Source of the DNA: Campylobacter jejuni
GTDB taxonomy: Bacteria; Campylobacterota; Campylobacteria; Campylobacterales; Campylobacteraceae
Length of the DNA: 64,000 nt
Assembly (NCBI GenBank): GCA_014305285.1
Contig: JACRSG010000001.1
Coordinates: 62,001 to 126,000, forward strand
Reading direction: 5' to 3'
In this document: in pieces, positions 17,912 to 27,686 of the stretch
How positions within the stretch are numbered: the first letter of the stretch is position 1
How the letters are laid out: each line of letters opens with the position of its first letter
Position numbers and translations under genes: made by a program
The notes under the pieces: generated by a model
What the model saw: only the letters and a program-made list of their open reading frames with translations
What the model was told of the DNA's origin: nothing
The model's database searches: none

Positions 17912-19104
17912 AAATTTTATTAACTTTAATTTTTAGTGTTGTTGTATTGTTTGGTAGGGGTGAAATTTCTGTATTTAGCGGCCAAGATGAAAATATGCAA
18001 AAAGAATTGCAAAAATTGCCTCAAGAAGAACAAAAAATTTATCAAAATATTCCACCAAGTGATGAAAACAATGACTTTGAAAGCAATGTAGATGATCCTT
18101 TTGTAGCTAAAGGGAGTTTAGTTCTTACAAATGATGAATATCCAAGTAGAGTATATGTTGGAGAAGTTTTTCCTATTACGATCTATGCTCGCACTACCGA
18201 AAATATAAAATTTGATTTTAATATAAGCGTAGAAAAAACCAACTTATCTTTTTTAAATCCAGATGCAAAATGGGAATTTGTCAATAATGAATATAAAACA
18301 ACTTTATGGTTTGAAGCTAAAAATTCAAATGCTAGTTTGAGTAAAATTTCTATCAAACTTCTTAGAAATAATGAAGTTTTTCAAGAGGCTGATATCAATC
18401 TTAATCCTATCAAATTTGAAAATACTTTATCCAATAAAGATTTTTCACACCTTGTGGCAAGTTCTTTAGAAATTAAAAAGGTTAAAGCGAGTTATTTTGA
18501 TGATGCTAATATCATTATGATGGTAGAACTAAATGCAACTAATGCAAATCTTAAAAGTTTTTTTATAGAAGGAATCCAAAAGCAAGGTGTTGAAAATTTA
18601 AAAGGGGATTTTAATGCTTCTAGTGCTTTTTATTATGCTATTTTGCCATTAAGTAAAACAAATTTTGAATTTTCATATTTTAATAAAGACAATAAAAAGC
18701 TTGAAAATATAAATTTAAAACTAAAAATTAGTGACGATGAGATCAGTACCCAGAGTGATTTAAATCCAGTAAATAAAGACTTGAATATTTATAAACAATA
18801 TACCCTGTGGTTTTTAGCGGTTTTATTTGGAGCTTTATTTGTATGGAGAAAAAATTACATTATTCTAGCTTTAGCAGTTGTTTGTTTTGTGCTTAGTTTT
18901 CTTGTAGATACCCATGCTCAAAATGCAATTATCAAGGCTGGTTCTAGGGCTAAAATTTTACCTACAGAGCCTTCAACTTATTTTTATACGGCAAATACAG
19001 ATGAAAAAGTAGAGGTTTTAGGCAAAAGACAGAATTATATTAAAGTATTGTTTTCTGATGGAAAAATAGGTTGGGTTAACAAAGATGATTTACAAAAAAA
19101 TTAA
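17908..19104 (+). CDS. BatD-like membrane protein with C-terminal SH3-type domain
   Basis: Function unknown (Cj0515 by position). Starts at TTG overlapping the purQ stop. Seen: signal peptide (about 1-18); an acidic/Gln-rich linker; beta-rich extracytoplasmic region (about 65-280) with YPSRVYVGEVFPITI like the opening of BatD (oxygen tolerance) repeats; two closely spaced membrane segments near 290-335 joined by WRKN; then a periplasmic SH3-like module (345-398) ending LFSDGKIGWVNKDDL. Such proteins are thought to help cell-envelope maintenance, often beside BatA/B genes; none adjoin here. Overlaps plsC by 20 bases. Confidence 0.65.
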   Translation: MKILLTLIFSVVVLFGRGEISVFSGQDENMQKELQKLPQEEQKIYQNIPPSDENNDFESNVDDPFVAKGSLVLTNDEYPSRVYVGEVFPITIYARTTENIKFDFNISVEKTNLSFLNPDAKWEFVNNEYKTTLWFEAKNSNASLSKISIKLLRNNEVFQEADINLNPIKFENTLSNKDFSHLVASSLEIKKVKASYFDDANIIMMVELNATNANLKSFFIEGIQKQGVENLKGDFNASSAFYYAILPLSKTNFEFSYFNKDNKKLENINLKLKISDDEISTQSDLNPVNKDLNIYKQYTLWFLAVLFGALFVWRKNYIILALAVVCFVLSFLVDTHAQNAIIKAGSRAKILPTEPSTYFYTANTDEKVEVLGKRQNYIKVLFSDGKIGWVNKDDLQKN

Positions 19105-19777
19105 AGCTCTTTATTTTTGGATTTTTTTTGTCTTAAGTGTTGCTTTCGTAGTTTTTTGTTTTTGTTTTACAAAATCTCAAAACACACTTTGGAAAATCCG
19201 TAAAATTTGGGCTAAATTTCAAAGATATACCATCTCTTATAAACAAGAAATCATTGGTACTTTTAATCCACAAGCTCAAATGATTTTAATGAATCATCAG
19301 AGTGTTTTAGATATCATCGCTTTAGAAGAATTATATCCTAAAAATTTATGTTGGATTGCCAAAAAAGAATTAGGAGAAATTCCTATTTTTAAAGTCGCTA
19401 TGAAAAAACCAAAACTTCTTTGTATAGATAGAAAAAATCCGCGTGATTTGGTACGAGTTTTAAAAGAAGCCAAGGAAAGACTTGAAGAAGATAGGGTTTT
19501 GGCTATTTTTCCAGAAGGAACTAGATCTAAAAGCGATAAACTGCTTAAATTTCAAAGTGGTGCAAGAATTTTAAGTGATAAATTAAATCTTAAAGTTCAA
19601 CCTATTTTACTTGTAGATTCTGCTAAAATTTTAGACACTAAAAGTTTTAGTGCAAAAAGCGGAATACTTAAAATTATTTGTATGGATTTAGTCGATACAA
19701 GTGATGAAAAATGGCTTGAAAATACCAGAAAAAAAATGCAAGAATTACTAGATCAAGAAAGAGCTAAGTTTTGTTAA
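19085..19777 (+). CDS. plsC: 1-acyl-sn-glycerol-3-phosphate acyltransferase
   Basis: Makes phosphatidic acid by the second acylation of glycerol-3-phosphate at the inner membrane. Seen: one N-terminal membrane helix (about 8-30), the H-x4-D catalytic motif NHQSVLD near 68-74, a KKELGEIP block near 97, and FPEGTRS near 142-148. Length 230 fits the family. The start lies inside the previous gene (20-base overlap) and the end overlaps crcB by 7 bases. Confidence 0.93.
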   Translation: MIYKKIKALYFWIFFVLSVAFVVFCFCFTKSQNTLWKIRKIWAKFQRYTISYKQEIIGTFNPQAQMILMNHQSVLDIIALEELYPKNLCWIAKKELGEIPIFKVAMKKPKLLCIDRKNPRDLVRVLKEAKERLEEDRVLAIFPEGTRSKSDKLLKFQSGARILSDKLNLKVQPILLVDSAKILDTKSFSAKSGILKIICMDLVDTSDEKWLENTRKKMQELLDQERAKFC

Positions 19778-20139
19778 ATACTCTTTTAGTTGTTGGTTTT
19801 GGGGGATTTATAGGAGCAATCTTAAGAATGCTTTCTATAAATTTAGTGAATAAATTTTTTCCTTATTCTATCAACCTTGGAACTCTTTTTGTTAATGTTT
19901 TGGGTTCTTTTATTATAGGACTTTTGTTTTCTTATGCACAAAATAAAGGCTTATCCCCTTTGCTTAAAAGCTTTATAAGCACAGGATTTTTAGGAGCTTT
20001 TACAACTTTTTCTACTTTTTCTTATCAAAATTTACTTCTTTTGCAAAGTGGAAATTATTTTAATTTTATATTAAATATTATTTTAAATGTTTTTCTTTGC
20101 TTATCTGCCGTATGGCTTGGTTTTATAATTTTCAAATAA
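19771..20139 (+). CDS. crcB: Fluoride channel Fluc/CrcB
   Basis: Dual-topology dimeric channel that exports fluoride. Seen: GGFIGAILRM at the start, the family GTLFVNVLGSFIIG near 37-50 with the conserved Asn, and STGFLGAFTTFSTFSY near 70-85, whose Phe and Thr/Ser line the fluoride path. Four membrane helices in 122 residues. Uses a TTG start inside the end of plsC. No fluoride riboswitch can lie in front because the gene follows plsC directly. Confidence 0.93.
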   Translation: MLNTLLVVGFGGFIGAILRMLSINLVNKFFPYSINLGTLFVNVLGSFIIGLLFSYAQNKGLSPLLKSFISTGFLGAFTTFSTFSYQNLLLLQSGNYFNFILNIILNVFLCLSAVWLGFIIFK

Positions 20140-20175
20140 GTTTTTTAAATTTACTTTAGAATTTGTATTTTTTGC

Positions 20176-20181
20176 TAAAAT
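20176..20181 (+). promoter_or_regulatory. Candidate -10 box for htpG
   Basis: TTGCTAAAATACC contains TAAAAT about 33 bases upstream of the preferred htpG start. Judged by eye. Confidence 0.35.
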
Positions 20182-20213
20182 ACCAATTTAAAAAAACAAT
20201 AAAGGAAATTAAA

Positions 20214-22040
20214 ATGCAATTTCAAACCGAAGTCAATCAGCTTTTACAGCTTATGATACATTCTTTATATTCCAATAAAGAAATTTTTTTAAGAGAACTT
20301 ATTTCAAACGCAAGCGATGCTTTAGATAAGCTTAATTTTTTAAGCGTAAGTGATGATAAATATAAAAGCTTAAAATTCGAACCTAAAATTGAAATCAAAA
20401 TTGATAAAGATAAAAAAACTCTAACCCTTAGTGATAATGGTATAGGTATGGATAAAGATGATCTTATCAACAACCTTGGAACCATAGCAAAAAGTGGTAC
20501 TAAAAGCTTTTTAGAAAATTTAAGCGGTGATGCTAAAAAAGATTCTCAGCTCATAGGACAATTTGGAGTAGGTTTTTATTCTGCTTTTATGGTGGCCAGC
20601 AAAATTGAAGTTTTAAGCAAAAAAGTTTTAGATGATAAAGCTTATCTTTGGAGTTCTGATGCAAATGGGTATGAGATTGAAGATGCAAGCAAAGAAGAAC
20701 AAGGCACAAGTATTACCTTATACTTAAAAGATGATGAGTTTGCTAATACTTATAAAATCGAAAGTATTATAGAAAAATATTCTAATCACATTCAATTTCC
20801 AATTTTCATGGAAAAAGAAGAATTTACTCCTGCTAAAGAAGGCGAAGAAGAAGGAAAAACCGAACTTAAAATTTCTCAAATCAATAAGGCTAATGCTTTA
20901 TGGAGAATGCAAAAATCAAGTCTTAAAGCAGAAGATTACGAAAGATTTTATGAGCAAAATTTTCATGATTCAAACAAGCCTTTGCTTTATCTTCATACTA
21001 AAAGCGAAGGAAAATTAGAATACAATTCTTTATTTTTCATACCACAAAATGCACCTTTTGATTTATTTCGTGTGGATTATCAAAGTGGCTTAAAACTTTA
21101 TGTAAAACGCGTATTTATCAGTGATGATGATAAAGAACTTTTACCAACTTATTTGCGTTTTGTGCGAGGGATTATCGATGTGGAAGATTTACCACTTAAT
21201 GTAAGTCGTGAAATTTTACAAGAAAATCAAATTTTAAAAGGTGTCAAAGAAGCTAGCGTTAAAAAGATTTTAGGCGAACTTGAAAAACTCAAAAACAATG
21301 ATAAAGAAAAATACTTACCTTTCTTTAAAACCTTTGGTAAAGTATTAAAAGAAGGACTTTATGGTTTTGGTGGAGAAAAAGATAGTCTTTTAAAACTTAT
21401 GCTTTATAAAAGTACTAAAGGTGAAAATTTACGCTCTTTAGAAGAGTATAAAAATGACCTTCAAGGCGAACAAAAGGAAATTTTTTATATAGCAGGAAAT
21501 AATGAAAGTTTATTAAGAACCTCTCCTTTACTTGAAGAGTATAAACAAAAAAATATAGAAGTTTTACTCATGGATGATGAAATTGATTCTTTAGTAACTC
21601 CTATGCTAGAATTTGAAGGTTTGAAATTTGTAGCCATTAATCAAGTAGAAGATAAAAATGAATTAAGTGATGAAGAAAAAAATACCTTTGCTCCACTTGT
21701 AGCTAAATTTAAAGAACTTCTAAAAGATCAAGTTGAAGATGTAAGACTAACAAGTCGTTTAAAAGATAGTCCAAGTTGTATAGTTTATGATAAAAATAAA
21801 CCTGATTTTGCTATGCAACAACTCTTAAAACAAATGGGTCAAGAACAAAATTTCAAACCTATTTTAGAAATCAATCCAAAACACGCTATTTTTACAGGAC
21901 TTAAAAATAACGAAACCTTTAGTGCAGATATAGCAACCCTGGTTTTAAATATGGCAAAACTAAGCGAAGGTATGGGCGTGGATAATCCTGCTGAATTTAA
22001 CGCAAGCCTTACAAAAATCATCAACAAGGCTTTTTCATGA
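20214..22040 (+). CDS. htpG: Hsp90-family chaperone HtpG
   Basis: ATP-dependent chaperone. The frame is open from 20163, but the family N-terminus [12 protein letters not shown] begins at 20214, eight bases after AAAGGAA, so that start is chosen (608 residues). Seen: GHKL ATPase motifs [18 protein letters not shown] and [12 protein letters not shown] in the first 130 residues, the middle-domain [16 protein letters not shown] near 325-340, and the dimerisation domain at the end. Its stop overlaps the rhodanese start by 4 bases. Confidence 0.97.
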   Translation: MQFQTEVNQLLQLMIHSLYSNKEIFLRELISNASDALDKLNFLSVSDDKYKSLKFEPKIEIKIDKDKKTLTLSDNGIGMDKDDLINNLGTIAKSGTKSFLENLSGDAKKDSQLIGQFGVGFYSAFMVASKIEVLSKKVLDDKAYLWSSDANGYEIEDASKEEQGTSITLYLKDDEFANTYKIESIIEKYSNHIQFPIFMEKEEFTPAKEGEEEGKTELKISQINKANALWRMQKSSLKAEDYERFYEQNFHDSNKPLLYLHTKSEGKLEYNSLFFIPQNAPFDLFRVDYQSGLKLYVKRVFISDDDKELLPTYLRFVRGIIDVEDLPLNVSREILQENQILKGVKEASVKKILGELEKLKNNDKEKYLPFFKTFGKVLKEGLYGFGGEKDSLLKLMLYKSTKGENLRSLEEYKNDLQGEQKEIFYIAGNNESLLRTSPLLEEYKQKNIEVLLMDDEIDSLVTPMLEFEGLKFVAINQVEDKNELSDEEKNTFAPLVAKFKELLKDQVEDVRLTSRLKDSPSCIVYDKNKPDFAMQQLLKQMGQEQNFKPILEINPKHAIFTGLKNNETFSADIATLVLNMAKLSEGMGVDNPAEFNASLTKIINKAFS

Positions 22041-22354
22041 TAGAAAATATCCCTGCAAGTCTTTGGATAAAGCAAGATTTAAACGCATATCAAATTTTTG
22101 ATGTGCGTACTCCTTTGGAATGGGAAGAGGGTATTTTACCTAATGCGCAATGCGTGGCTTTATATGATAATCAAGGGCTTTTAAATGCCAAATTTTTGGA
22201 TGAATTTCAAAGCAAAAGAGACGAAAGTAAAAAACTTGCTTTTATTTGTCGTAGTGGTCATAGAAGCATGGTTGCAGCTGAATTTATAGCTGAAAAATTG
22301 AGACTTGAAGGTATCAATTTAGATGGCGGAATGTTAGCCCTTAAGGGTTATTAA
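22037..22354 (+). CDS. Single-domain rhodanese
   Basis: Probable sulfurtransferase or persulfide carrier (Cj0519 by position). The 105-residue protein is one rhodanese domain: [17 protein letters not shown] near 21-37 is the family substrate motif and Cys71 in CRSGHRS is the active-site loop. GMLALKGY at the C-terminus is the usual end. It overlaps htpG by 4 bases and the next gene by 1, so it may be co-translated with htpG. Physiological sulfur donor is not evident. Confidence 0.9.
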   Translation: MIENIPASLWIKQDLNAYQIFDVRTPLEWEEGILPNAQCVALYDNQGLLNAKFLDEFQSKRDESKKLAFICRSGHRSMVAAEFIAEKLRLEGINLDGGMLALKGY

Positions 22355-22788
22355 TGCTAGGAATTTATTTACTCATAGTAGCTTTGTCTTTTTTAGCTCT
22401 TTATTTTACTGTTAAAAAGCTTACTTTAAATATAGATGAGCAAACCCTTTTAGAGCCCATTAAAATGGATATTTATCCGAAATTTTGCGATTTAATCGAT
22501 GAAAAAATTAGAGAATTTAAAGAAAATATTCAAAATGCTAATTTAACATTAAAAAATTCTGATCAAAAAGATGAATTTTTAGAAAAACTTGGAGATTTAA
22601 GCAGAGAACTGACTTTCATACAAACCATGAATTTGAGCAATAAAAACGATAGTATTTGGCAAAATGAACTTTTTTCTTTTTTAAAAGAATTGGAAAATTT
22701 ATTGTTTGAATATCTAGAAAAAGGCGAAGAAGAAGCTGAAAATTTAAGAGAATTTCTGATGAATGAATTTGAAAAACTAAAAGGTTAG
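22354..22788 (+). CDS. Single-pass membrane protein with coiled coil
   Basis: Function unknown (Cj0520 by position). Seen: N-terminal membrane helix (about 1-20, LGIYLLIVALSFLALYFTV) followed by an acidic, helical cytoplasmic part with heptad-like Leu spacing (EFLMNEFEKL at the end). It lies between the rhodanese (1-base overlap) and the Na/Pi transporter (3 bases apart). No family recognised. Confidence 0.6.
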   Translation: MLGIYLLIVALSFLALYFTVKKLTLNIDEQTLLEPIKMDIYPKFCDLIDEKIREFKENIQNANLTLKNSDQKDEFLEKLGDLSRELTFIQTMNLSNKNDSIWQNELFSFLKELENLLFEYLEKGEEEAENLREFLMNEFEKLKG

Positions 22789-22791
22789 GCA

Positions 22792-24561
22792 TTGCAAGAG
22801 GAAAGAAATTCTTTAAAATATTTTAAATTTATTTCATGGAGTATTTTTACTTTAGTTCTGATTTTTATTTTAGTTCGTTATGACGAGCTTGCTAAGCTTT
22901 TAGCAGGAGTGGCAATACTTCTTATTGGAATGACCAATTTAGGCATAGGTTTTAAAGCTTTTAGTGGGGGTTTACTTGAAAAAATTTTAGCAAAATCAAC
23001 TGATACAAAGATAAAAAGTATACTTTTTGGTGCTTTAAGCACTTTAATTATGCAATCTTCAACTTTGGTTTCTATTATTACGATTTCTTTTTTGAGTGCA
23101 GGGCTTATTTCTTTGAGTGCGGGTATAGGGATTATTTTTGGAGCAAATTTAGGAAATACGGCAAGTTCTTGGCTGATTGTTGGTTTGACAAATATTAAAA
23201 TTTCGATGTTGGCTATTCCGCTTTTGATTATTGGAGTATTATTTTTCTTTCAAAAGGATAGTGTTTTAAAAAGTTTGGGTAATATTTTTATTGGTATAGG
23301 ATTTTTCTTTTTGGGCGTGGATTATATTAAAAGCGGTTTTGAAAATTTTAAATATATAATTGATCTTTCTCTTTTTGATTTTGCTGGTTTTAAAGGAGTT
23401 TTTGTTTTTTTAGGATTAGGTGCTTTACTTACAGGAGTTATACAATCAAGCACAGCTACAATGGCTATTATTGTTGCCGCTTTGCTTGCTGGACAAATCA
23501 GTTTTGAAAATTCCTTAGCAGCAACTTTAGGTACTAGTGTTGGAGGAGTTGTAACCGCTGTTTTAGCTTCTTTAAGTACTAATATTGAAGGAAAGAAATT
23601 AGCGTTTGCAAATTGTATTTTTAATTTTGGTATAGTTTTTTTAATAGTGCTTATTTTTCGTTATTTTATACATTTTCTTAATTTTTTATCCATCACATTA
23701 AACATAGAAGATATAGCTTTGAAAGTAGCATTATTTCACACTTTATTTAATTTAATTGGTGTTGTGCTTTTTTCATTTTTTACTCCTCAAATTGTTCTTT
23801 TTTTAAATAGGATAGTAAAAGCTCCTAAAGATAAGAATAAAGACAAGCCTTTATATCTTGATAGCAGTTTGGTTAAATTTAGTGACACAGCCATCGAAGC
23901 TTTAAGGAAAGAAAGCGAGCATCTTTATAATAATACCTATACAATTGTTGCTCATGCTATAGGTTTTAGTCGCAAAGATATACAAAGTGATAAAAGTTTT
24001 AAAGAAATTTTAGAAAATAAAAAGTGGTTTAGTAAAAATGTGGATTTGGACTATTTGTATCAAACTAGGATAAAAGTTCTTTTTGAAGCTATTATTGATT
24101 TTTCAACTAAAGCACAAGTTTATATCAACGATGAAGTAAAAAATCATAAAATTTTTACCTTTAAGATGGCGGCTAAAAATTTAGCTGAAACAACTAAAAA
24201 TTTAAAAATTATTCAAGCAAATATTAAGAAATATTCTAGCTCTTCTAATGAATTTTTGGCTTTAGAGTACAATAAAATTAGATCGAATCTAGGAGAGCTT
24301 TTAAGAAGTATCGAAGGGCTTAGAGTGGTTGAGGATGATGAAAAGCTTTATTTAATCATTAAAAATCTTCAAAAAGGAAAAGAAATTTTAAAAGAAATCG
24401 ATACTTTAACTTTAAGCAATGTTGAATATCTTATTTCAGTAAGAAAAATCACAACAGCTGAAGGAATTTCAATACTCAGTGATACAACTTTTGCTGCTAA
24501 GATTGCCGAAGAACTTATAGGTGCTGTTGAAGTGATATTTTCTAAAGATATATCAAGCTAG
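22792..24561 (+). CDS. Na/Pi-cotransporter family protein with C-terminal PhoU-like region
   Basis: Predicted sodium/phosphate (or other anion) carrier of the NptA/PNaS type. TTG start. Seen: about eight membrane helices in the first 330 residues with two inverted Gln-Ser-Ser repeats, LIMQSSTLVS near 85 and GVIQSSTATM near 216, the signature of the family; residues about 350-589 are a helical PhoU-like domain. Length 589 agrees with full-length relatives. I remember the reference strain carrying this gene in broken pieces; here it is one uninterrupted frame. Convergent with pbpB, overlapping it by 4 bases. Confidence 0.88.
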   Translation: MQEERNSLKYFKFISWSIFTLVLIFILVRYDELAKLLAGVAILLIGMTNLGIGFKAFSGGLLEKILAKSTDTKIKSILFGALSTLIMQSSTLVSIITISFLSAGLISLSAGIGIIFGANLGNTASSWLIVGLTNIKISMLAIPLLIIGVLFFFQKDSVLKSLGNIFIGIGFFFLGVDYIKSGFENFKYIIDLSLFDFAGFKGVFVFLGLGALLTGVIQSSTATMAIIVAALLAGQISFENSLAATLGTSVGGVVTAVLASLSTNIEGKKLAFANCIFNFGIVFLIVLIFRYFIHFLNFLSITLNIEDIALKVALFHTLFNLIGVVLFSFFTPQIVLFLNRIVKAPKDKNKDKPLYLDSSLVKFSDTAIEALRKESEHLYNNTYTIVAHAIGFSRKDIQSDKSFKEILENKKWFSKNVDLDYLYQTRIKVLFEAIIDFSTKAQVYINDEVKNHKIFTFKMAAKNLAETTKNLKIIQANIKKYSSSSNEFLALEYNKIRSNLGELLRSIEGLRVVEDDEKLYLIIKNLQKGKEILKEIDTLTLSNVEYLISVRKITTAEGISILSDTTFAAKIAEELIGAVEVIFSKDISS

Positions 24562-26363
24562 TTGTTCGCACTAGTTTGGTTATTGTCTTGTATAGGCGTT
24601 AGAAATTCTTCATTGATTAAAATATCAATAATATCTTTAAACATAGGCAAAGCACTTTGTGCAGCATAATAGCTATAAGGTTTAGTAGGATGTCTTACGA
24701 GAACTCCTATGGTATAGGCATGGTTTAAATCATTTACAAAACCAAAAAAGGATGCATTGTAGCGATTGGAGGTATAACCTTGTCTTTCAGCTATTCTTGC
24801 GGTTCCTGTTTTACCTCCTGCAACAATACCTTGTGTAATTGCCTTTTTTCCTGTTCCTTTTTCTATAACATTTATAAGAACATTTTGCATCGTTTTAGCG
24901 GCCTCGCTAGAAAGAATTTTTTCTTTTTTGACATCATCAAGATTTGTAAAGCGTCCATTTTGATAGAATTTTTCAGCTAAATGGGGTGTGATATAAAATC
25001 CATCATTGTTGAAAACATTATAAGCTGCAAGGAGTTGCATAAAGGTTGTTTTAAGTCCATAACCATAACTTAAAACAGATTTTTCTATCTCTCTTAAGCG
25101 CTTAGGATTTGGAATTTCTCCTTTTTGTTCATAGGGTAGATCAATGCCACTCTTTTCGCCAAATTTAAATATTTTAAGCCCTGATACGATTTCTATATTG
25201 TTGAGTCTTTTAGCAATTTGTATCATACCTATATTTGAAGAATATCTTATAACTTCCTCCATAGTCATTTTGTCCATTTTGTGATCATCTTTGATGGTGA
25301 AACGTCCTAGCTTATAAGAACCGCCATAAGTATTAATCACCTCATCCATTTTTATTTTGCCAAGTCTTAAGGCTGTTGTAAAGATAAAAGGCTTGATAAC
25401 AGAACCTGCTTCATAGCCGTATTCTATAGCACTTGCATTAAGAACTGATAAATCCTTTCCGCGATTTTGTGGGTCATAACGTCTTGAGCTTGCTAAAGCT
25501 AAAATTCTTCCTGTTTTGCTTTCCATTACCCCAACTATGATTTCATTGGCTTTTAAATCCTCGTTTCTTTGATCTATAGCTTTCTCTATACTTTTTTGTA
25601 ATTTTAAAAAAAGATTTAGATATAAATCACAACCATTGATCTTTTTTTGTTGTAATGAATTTAGATTTAAAATAATATTTCCACCTATATCTTTAAGTCC
25701 TTGAATTTTTTCATTTTGAACAGGACTTAGACATTCATCATAGTATTTTTCTAAACCTTTAACTCCTATATTTTTGAAAATTCCACTTTCTGGATCTAAT
25801 ATCATTTTAGTATAACCGATAGTGGGGGTAAAAGAATCTTTTGACATGTAAATTCTATCTTCTTCATGTTCGATGATATTTAATCCTCTTGTTTCAACTC
25901 TTCCAGAGTTATTTGTAAAAGCTTTGAAAAAACCTTGTATATAAAGTTTTTTAGCAAGGTCTTTAAGGTAGCTTGCTTGCTTGGAATCTAAGTTTTGTAA
26001 AAGAACAAAATTATAAGAGCGTTTTTTTTGATTTTGCATTCTTTTTTTAATATCTGCTATTTGATCGTTGCTTATCCCACTATAAATTTGAAAAAGCTTT
26101 AAAAATAGTTCAAATTTATCTTTGTTAATGCTTCTAAGATCAATTTCAGCACGATAAATTTGTTTAGAACTTGTGATAGTAAAATTATCTTTAGTTATAA
26201 TCGATCCTCTTAGGGCAAGAGCGTATTGATCTTTTTCAGTGTTGGGTATATGACGTTTTGATGTAAGAAAAAAAGTAGAGCTGATAAAAATAATCATAAA
26301 TAAAAGTGCCATGCAGTAGGCAAAAGCAACTTTTGAAACCCTATTTTTTTTATATTCTTGCAT
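24558..26363 (-). CDS. pbpB: Class B penicillin-binding protein (PBP2/FtsI type)
   Basis: Peptidoglycan transpeptidase, probably for septation (Cj0525c by position). Seen: short cytoplasmic tail and one membrane anchor (about 10-33), a pedestal domain, then the transpeptidase domain with SVIK near 310-320 (acyl-serine in YEAGSVIKPF), SSN near 375, and KTGTA near 530. Length 601. It begins 6 bases after fliE on the same strand with no promoter or terminator between, so it is likely read through from the flagellar sigma54 promoter. Gene name used as in C. jejuni annotation; ftsI would be an alternative. Confidence 0.9.
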   Translation of the reverse strand: MQEYKKNRVSKVAFAYCMALLFMIIFISSTFFLTSKRHIPNTEKDQYALALRGSIITKDNFTITSSKQIYRAEIDLRSINKDKFELFLKLFQIYSGISNDQIADIKKRMQNQKKRSYNFVLLQNLDSKQASYLKDLAKKLYIQGFFKAFTNNSGRVETRGLNIIEHEEDRIYMSKDSFTPTIGYTKMILDPESGIFKNIGVKGLEKYYDECLSPVQNEKIQGLKDIGGNIILNLNSLQQKKINGCDLYLNLFLKLQKSIEKAIDQRNEDLKANEIIVGVMESKTGRILALASSRRYDPQNRGKDLSVLNASAIEYGYEAGSVIKPFIFTTALRLGKIKMDEVINTYGGSYKLGRFTIKDDHKMDKMTMEEVIRYSSNIGMIQIAKRLNNIEIVSGLKIFKFGEKSGIDLPYEQKGEIPNPKRLREIEKSVLSYGYGLKTTFMQLLAAYNVFNNDGFYITPHLAEKFYQNGRFTNLDDVKKEKILSSEAAKTMQNVLINVIEKGTGKKAITQGIVAGGKTGTARIAERQGYTSNRYNASFFGFVNDLNHAYTIGVLVRHPTKPYSYYAAQSALPMFKDIIDILINEEFLTPIQDNNQTSANN

Positions 26364-26369
26364 TAGGGT

Positions 26370-26666
26370 TTAAATTTGAGTTCTTGTGATTTCTTTATAA
26401 GCACTGATCGCTTTATTTCTTACTTCTAGCATAAATTTCATACTACTTTCAGCTTTAGTGATAGCTATAGCTGCTTGATGTAAATCTTTAACTTGTCCCG
26501 TGGCAATGTCTGTCATTGCCGCTTCTGCATTTTCTTGTGCTTTGTTTAAATCATCGATTTCATTTTTAAGCATCTTAGCAAATTCATCGCCAATTCCTGT
26601 AGAATTTTGACTTTTGTTGGTATTTGAAATATTATTATTTAATCTTAAATCATTAATATTGTTCAT
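26370..26666 (-). CDS. fliE: Flagellar hook-basal body protein FliE
   Basis: Links the MS ring to the rod. The 98-residue product has the family C-terminal helix with ITKAESSMKFMLEVRNKAISAYKEI, which mirrors the Q..TKAE....l.vRNK...AYqei signature. It lacks a cleaved signal, as expected for a type III-exported protein. Third in flgB-flgC-fliE, 6 bases after flgC. Confidence 0.95.
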   Translation of the reverse strand: MNNINDLRLNNNISNTNKSQNSTGIGDEFAKMLKNEIDDLNKAQENAEAAMTDIATGQVKDLHQAAIAITKAESSMKFMLEVRNKAISAYKEITRTQI

Positions 26667-26672
26667 TTTTTA

Positions 26673-27167
26673 TTATCCTCTTAATAAATCAATCGCACTC
26701 TGAGCTATAGTTTTTGCACTTGTAAAAGCACTTACATTTGCTTGATAAGCTCTTGTAGCTTCAATTAAATCTGCCATTTCGATAACAGGGTTTACATTTG
26801 GATACGCTACATAACCTTCAGCATTTGCATCAGGATGGCTTGGATCATACTTCATACGAAAATCTTTGTCATCTCTAACTACTTTATCCACTACAACACT
26901 TAGAATAGCAGGTTTAGCTTCTTCTGGTGAACTTGGATCGTTTAAAGGATTTTCATATTTTAAAAAATTATTATCTTTGTTAATTTGCTCGTTTAAAAGC
27001 TTATCAAAATCTGTTGCTTTAAAGATCACTTCGCGTCTTCTATAGGGTCCACCTTCAGCTGTTCTTGTAGTGTTTGCATTAGCTATATTAGAGCTAATAA
27101 CATTCATTCTAAAACGTTGAGCGCTTAAACCATAACCACTAATATCAAAATCACTTAAGTATGCCAT
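26673..27167 (-). CDS. flgC: Flagellar proximal rod protein FlgC
   Basis: Rod subunit exported through the flagellar type III system. Seen: N-terminal rod motif GLSAQRFRMNVISSNIANANT near 13-33 and C-terminal VNPVIEMADLIEATRAYQANV near 125-145, both FlgC hallmarks. At 164 residues it is slightly longer than the enterobacterial protein because of a middle insertion, as in other epsilonproteobacteria. Confidence 0.96.
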   Translation of the reverse strand: MAYLSDFDISGYGLSAQRFRMNVISSNIANANTTRTAEGGPYRRREVIFKATDFDKLLNEQINKDNNFLKYENPLNDPSSPEEAKPAILSVVVDKVVRDDKDFRMKYDPSHPDANAEGYVAYPNVNPVIEMADLIEATRAYQANVSAFTSAKTIAQSAIDLLRG

Positions 27168-27176
27168 AATTTACCT

Positions 27177-27608
27177 TTAACTTAATTTAGAGCTTGCATC
27201 AAGTATAGAACTAAAGATATTGCTTTGTCTTCTTAAAACTCCATCAAGAGCTGTTATCATAACTGTATTTTTACTCATTTCTGTGGTTTCTACATCTAGA
27301 TCAACAGTATTTGCATCATTTCTTGCTAAATGACCATCTCTTAAGTAAATAGTAGATTTACTAGGATCAGGGAATTTCCAAGGTTTTTGATGCCCTTCTT
27401 CGGTTAGAGCTAATTGCAATTCTTTATTGTCATTTTTTTTGAAAATTTCATTTGCACGATTTACCAAAGCTGTTTCAAATTCAATATCTCTTGCTTTATA
27501 AAAAGGAGTATCAACATTTGCAAGATTAGCATTGATGAGTTGATTTCTTAGATTTCTACCTGCTAAAGCACCAGTGACTAGTTCTTTTGATTTAAATGGA
27601 TTAATCAT
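27177..27608 (-). CDS. flgB: Flagellar basal body rod protein FlgB
   Basis: First gene of the rod group. Seen: N-terminal NLRNQLINANLANVDTPFYKARDI near 19-42 is the typical flagellar rod motif, and the C-terminus MITALDGVLRRQSNIFSSIL matches FlgB. Length 143. A strong AAAAAGGA ribosome site precedes the ATG, and a sigma54 promoter lies 33-50 bases upstream. Confidence 0.96.
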   Translation of the reverse strand: MINPFKSKELVTGALAGRNLRNQLINANLANVDTPFYKARDIEFETALVNRANEIFKKNDNKELQLALTEEGHQKPWKFPDPSKSTIYLRDGHLARNDANTVDLDVETTEMSKNTVMITALDGVLRRQSNIFSSILDASSKLS

Positions 27609-27640
27609 TTTTTATCCTTTTTATAATTTTTAATATTAAC

Positions 27641-27658
27641 AAGCAAATACTGTTCCAA
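27641..27658 (-). promoter_or_regulatory. Sigma54 promoter of flgB-flgC-fliE
   Basis: On the minus strand TTGGAAC, five bases (agtat), then TTGCTT: a perfect match to the Campylobacter RpoN site with GG and GC at -24/-12. It is 33 bases before the flgB start. Class II flagellar genes in C. jejuni are driven by RpoN with FlgR/FlgS. Confidence 0.92.
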
Positions 27659-27686
27659 TTTAATGTTGTGTATAGAAATATCAAAA

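Noticed and set aside
19877-19894. Sigma54-like TTGGAAC-N5-TTGTTA in crcB
   Set aside because: The invariant GC at -12 is missing (TTGTTA instead of TTGCTT) and it lies inside a conserved membrane motif.
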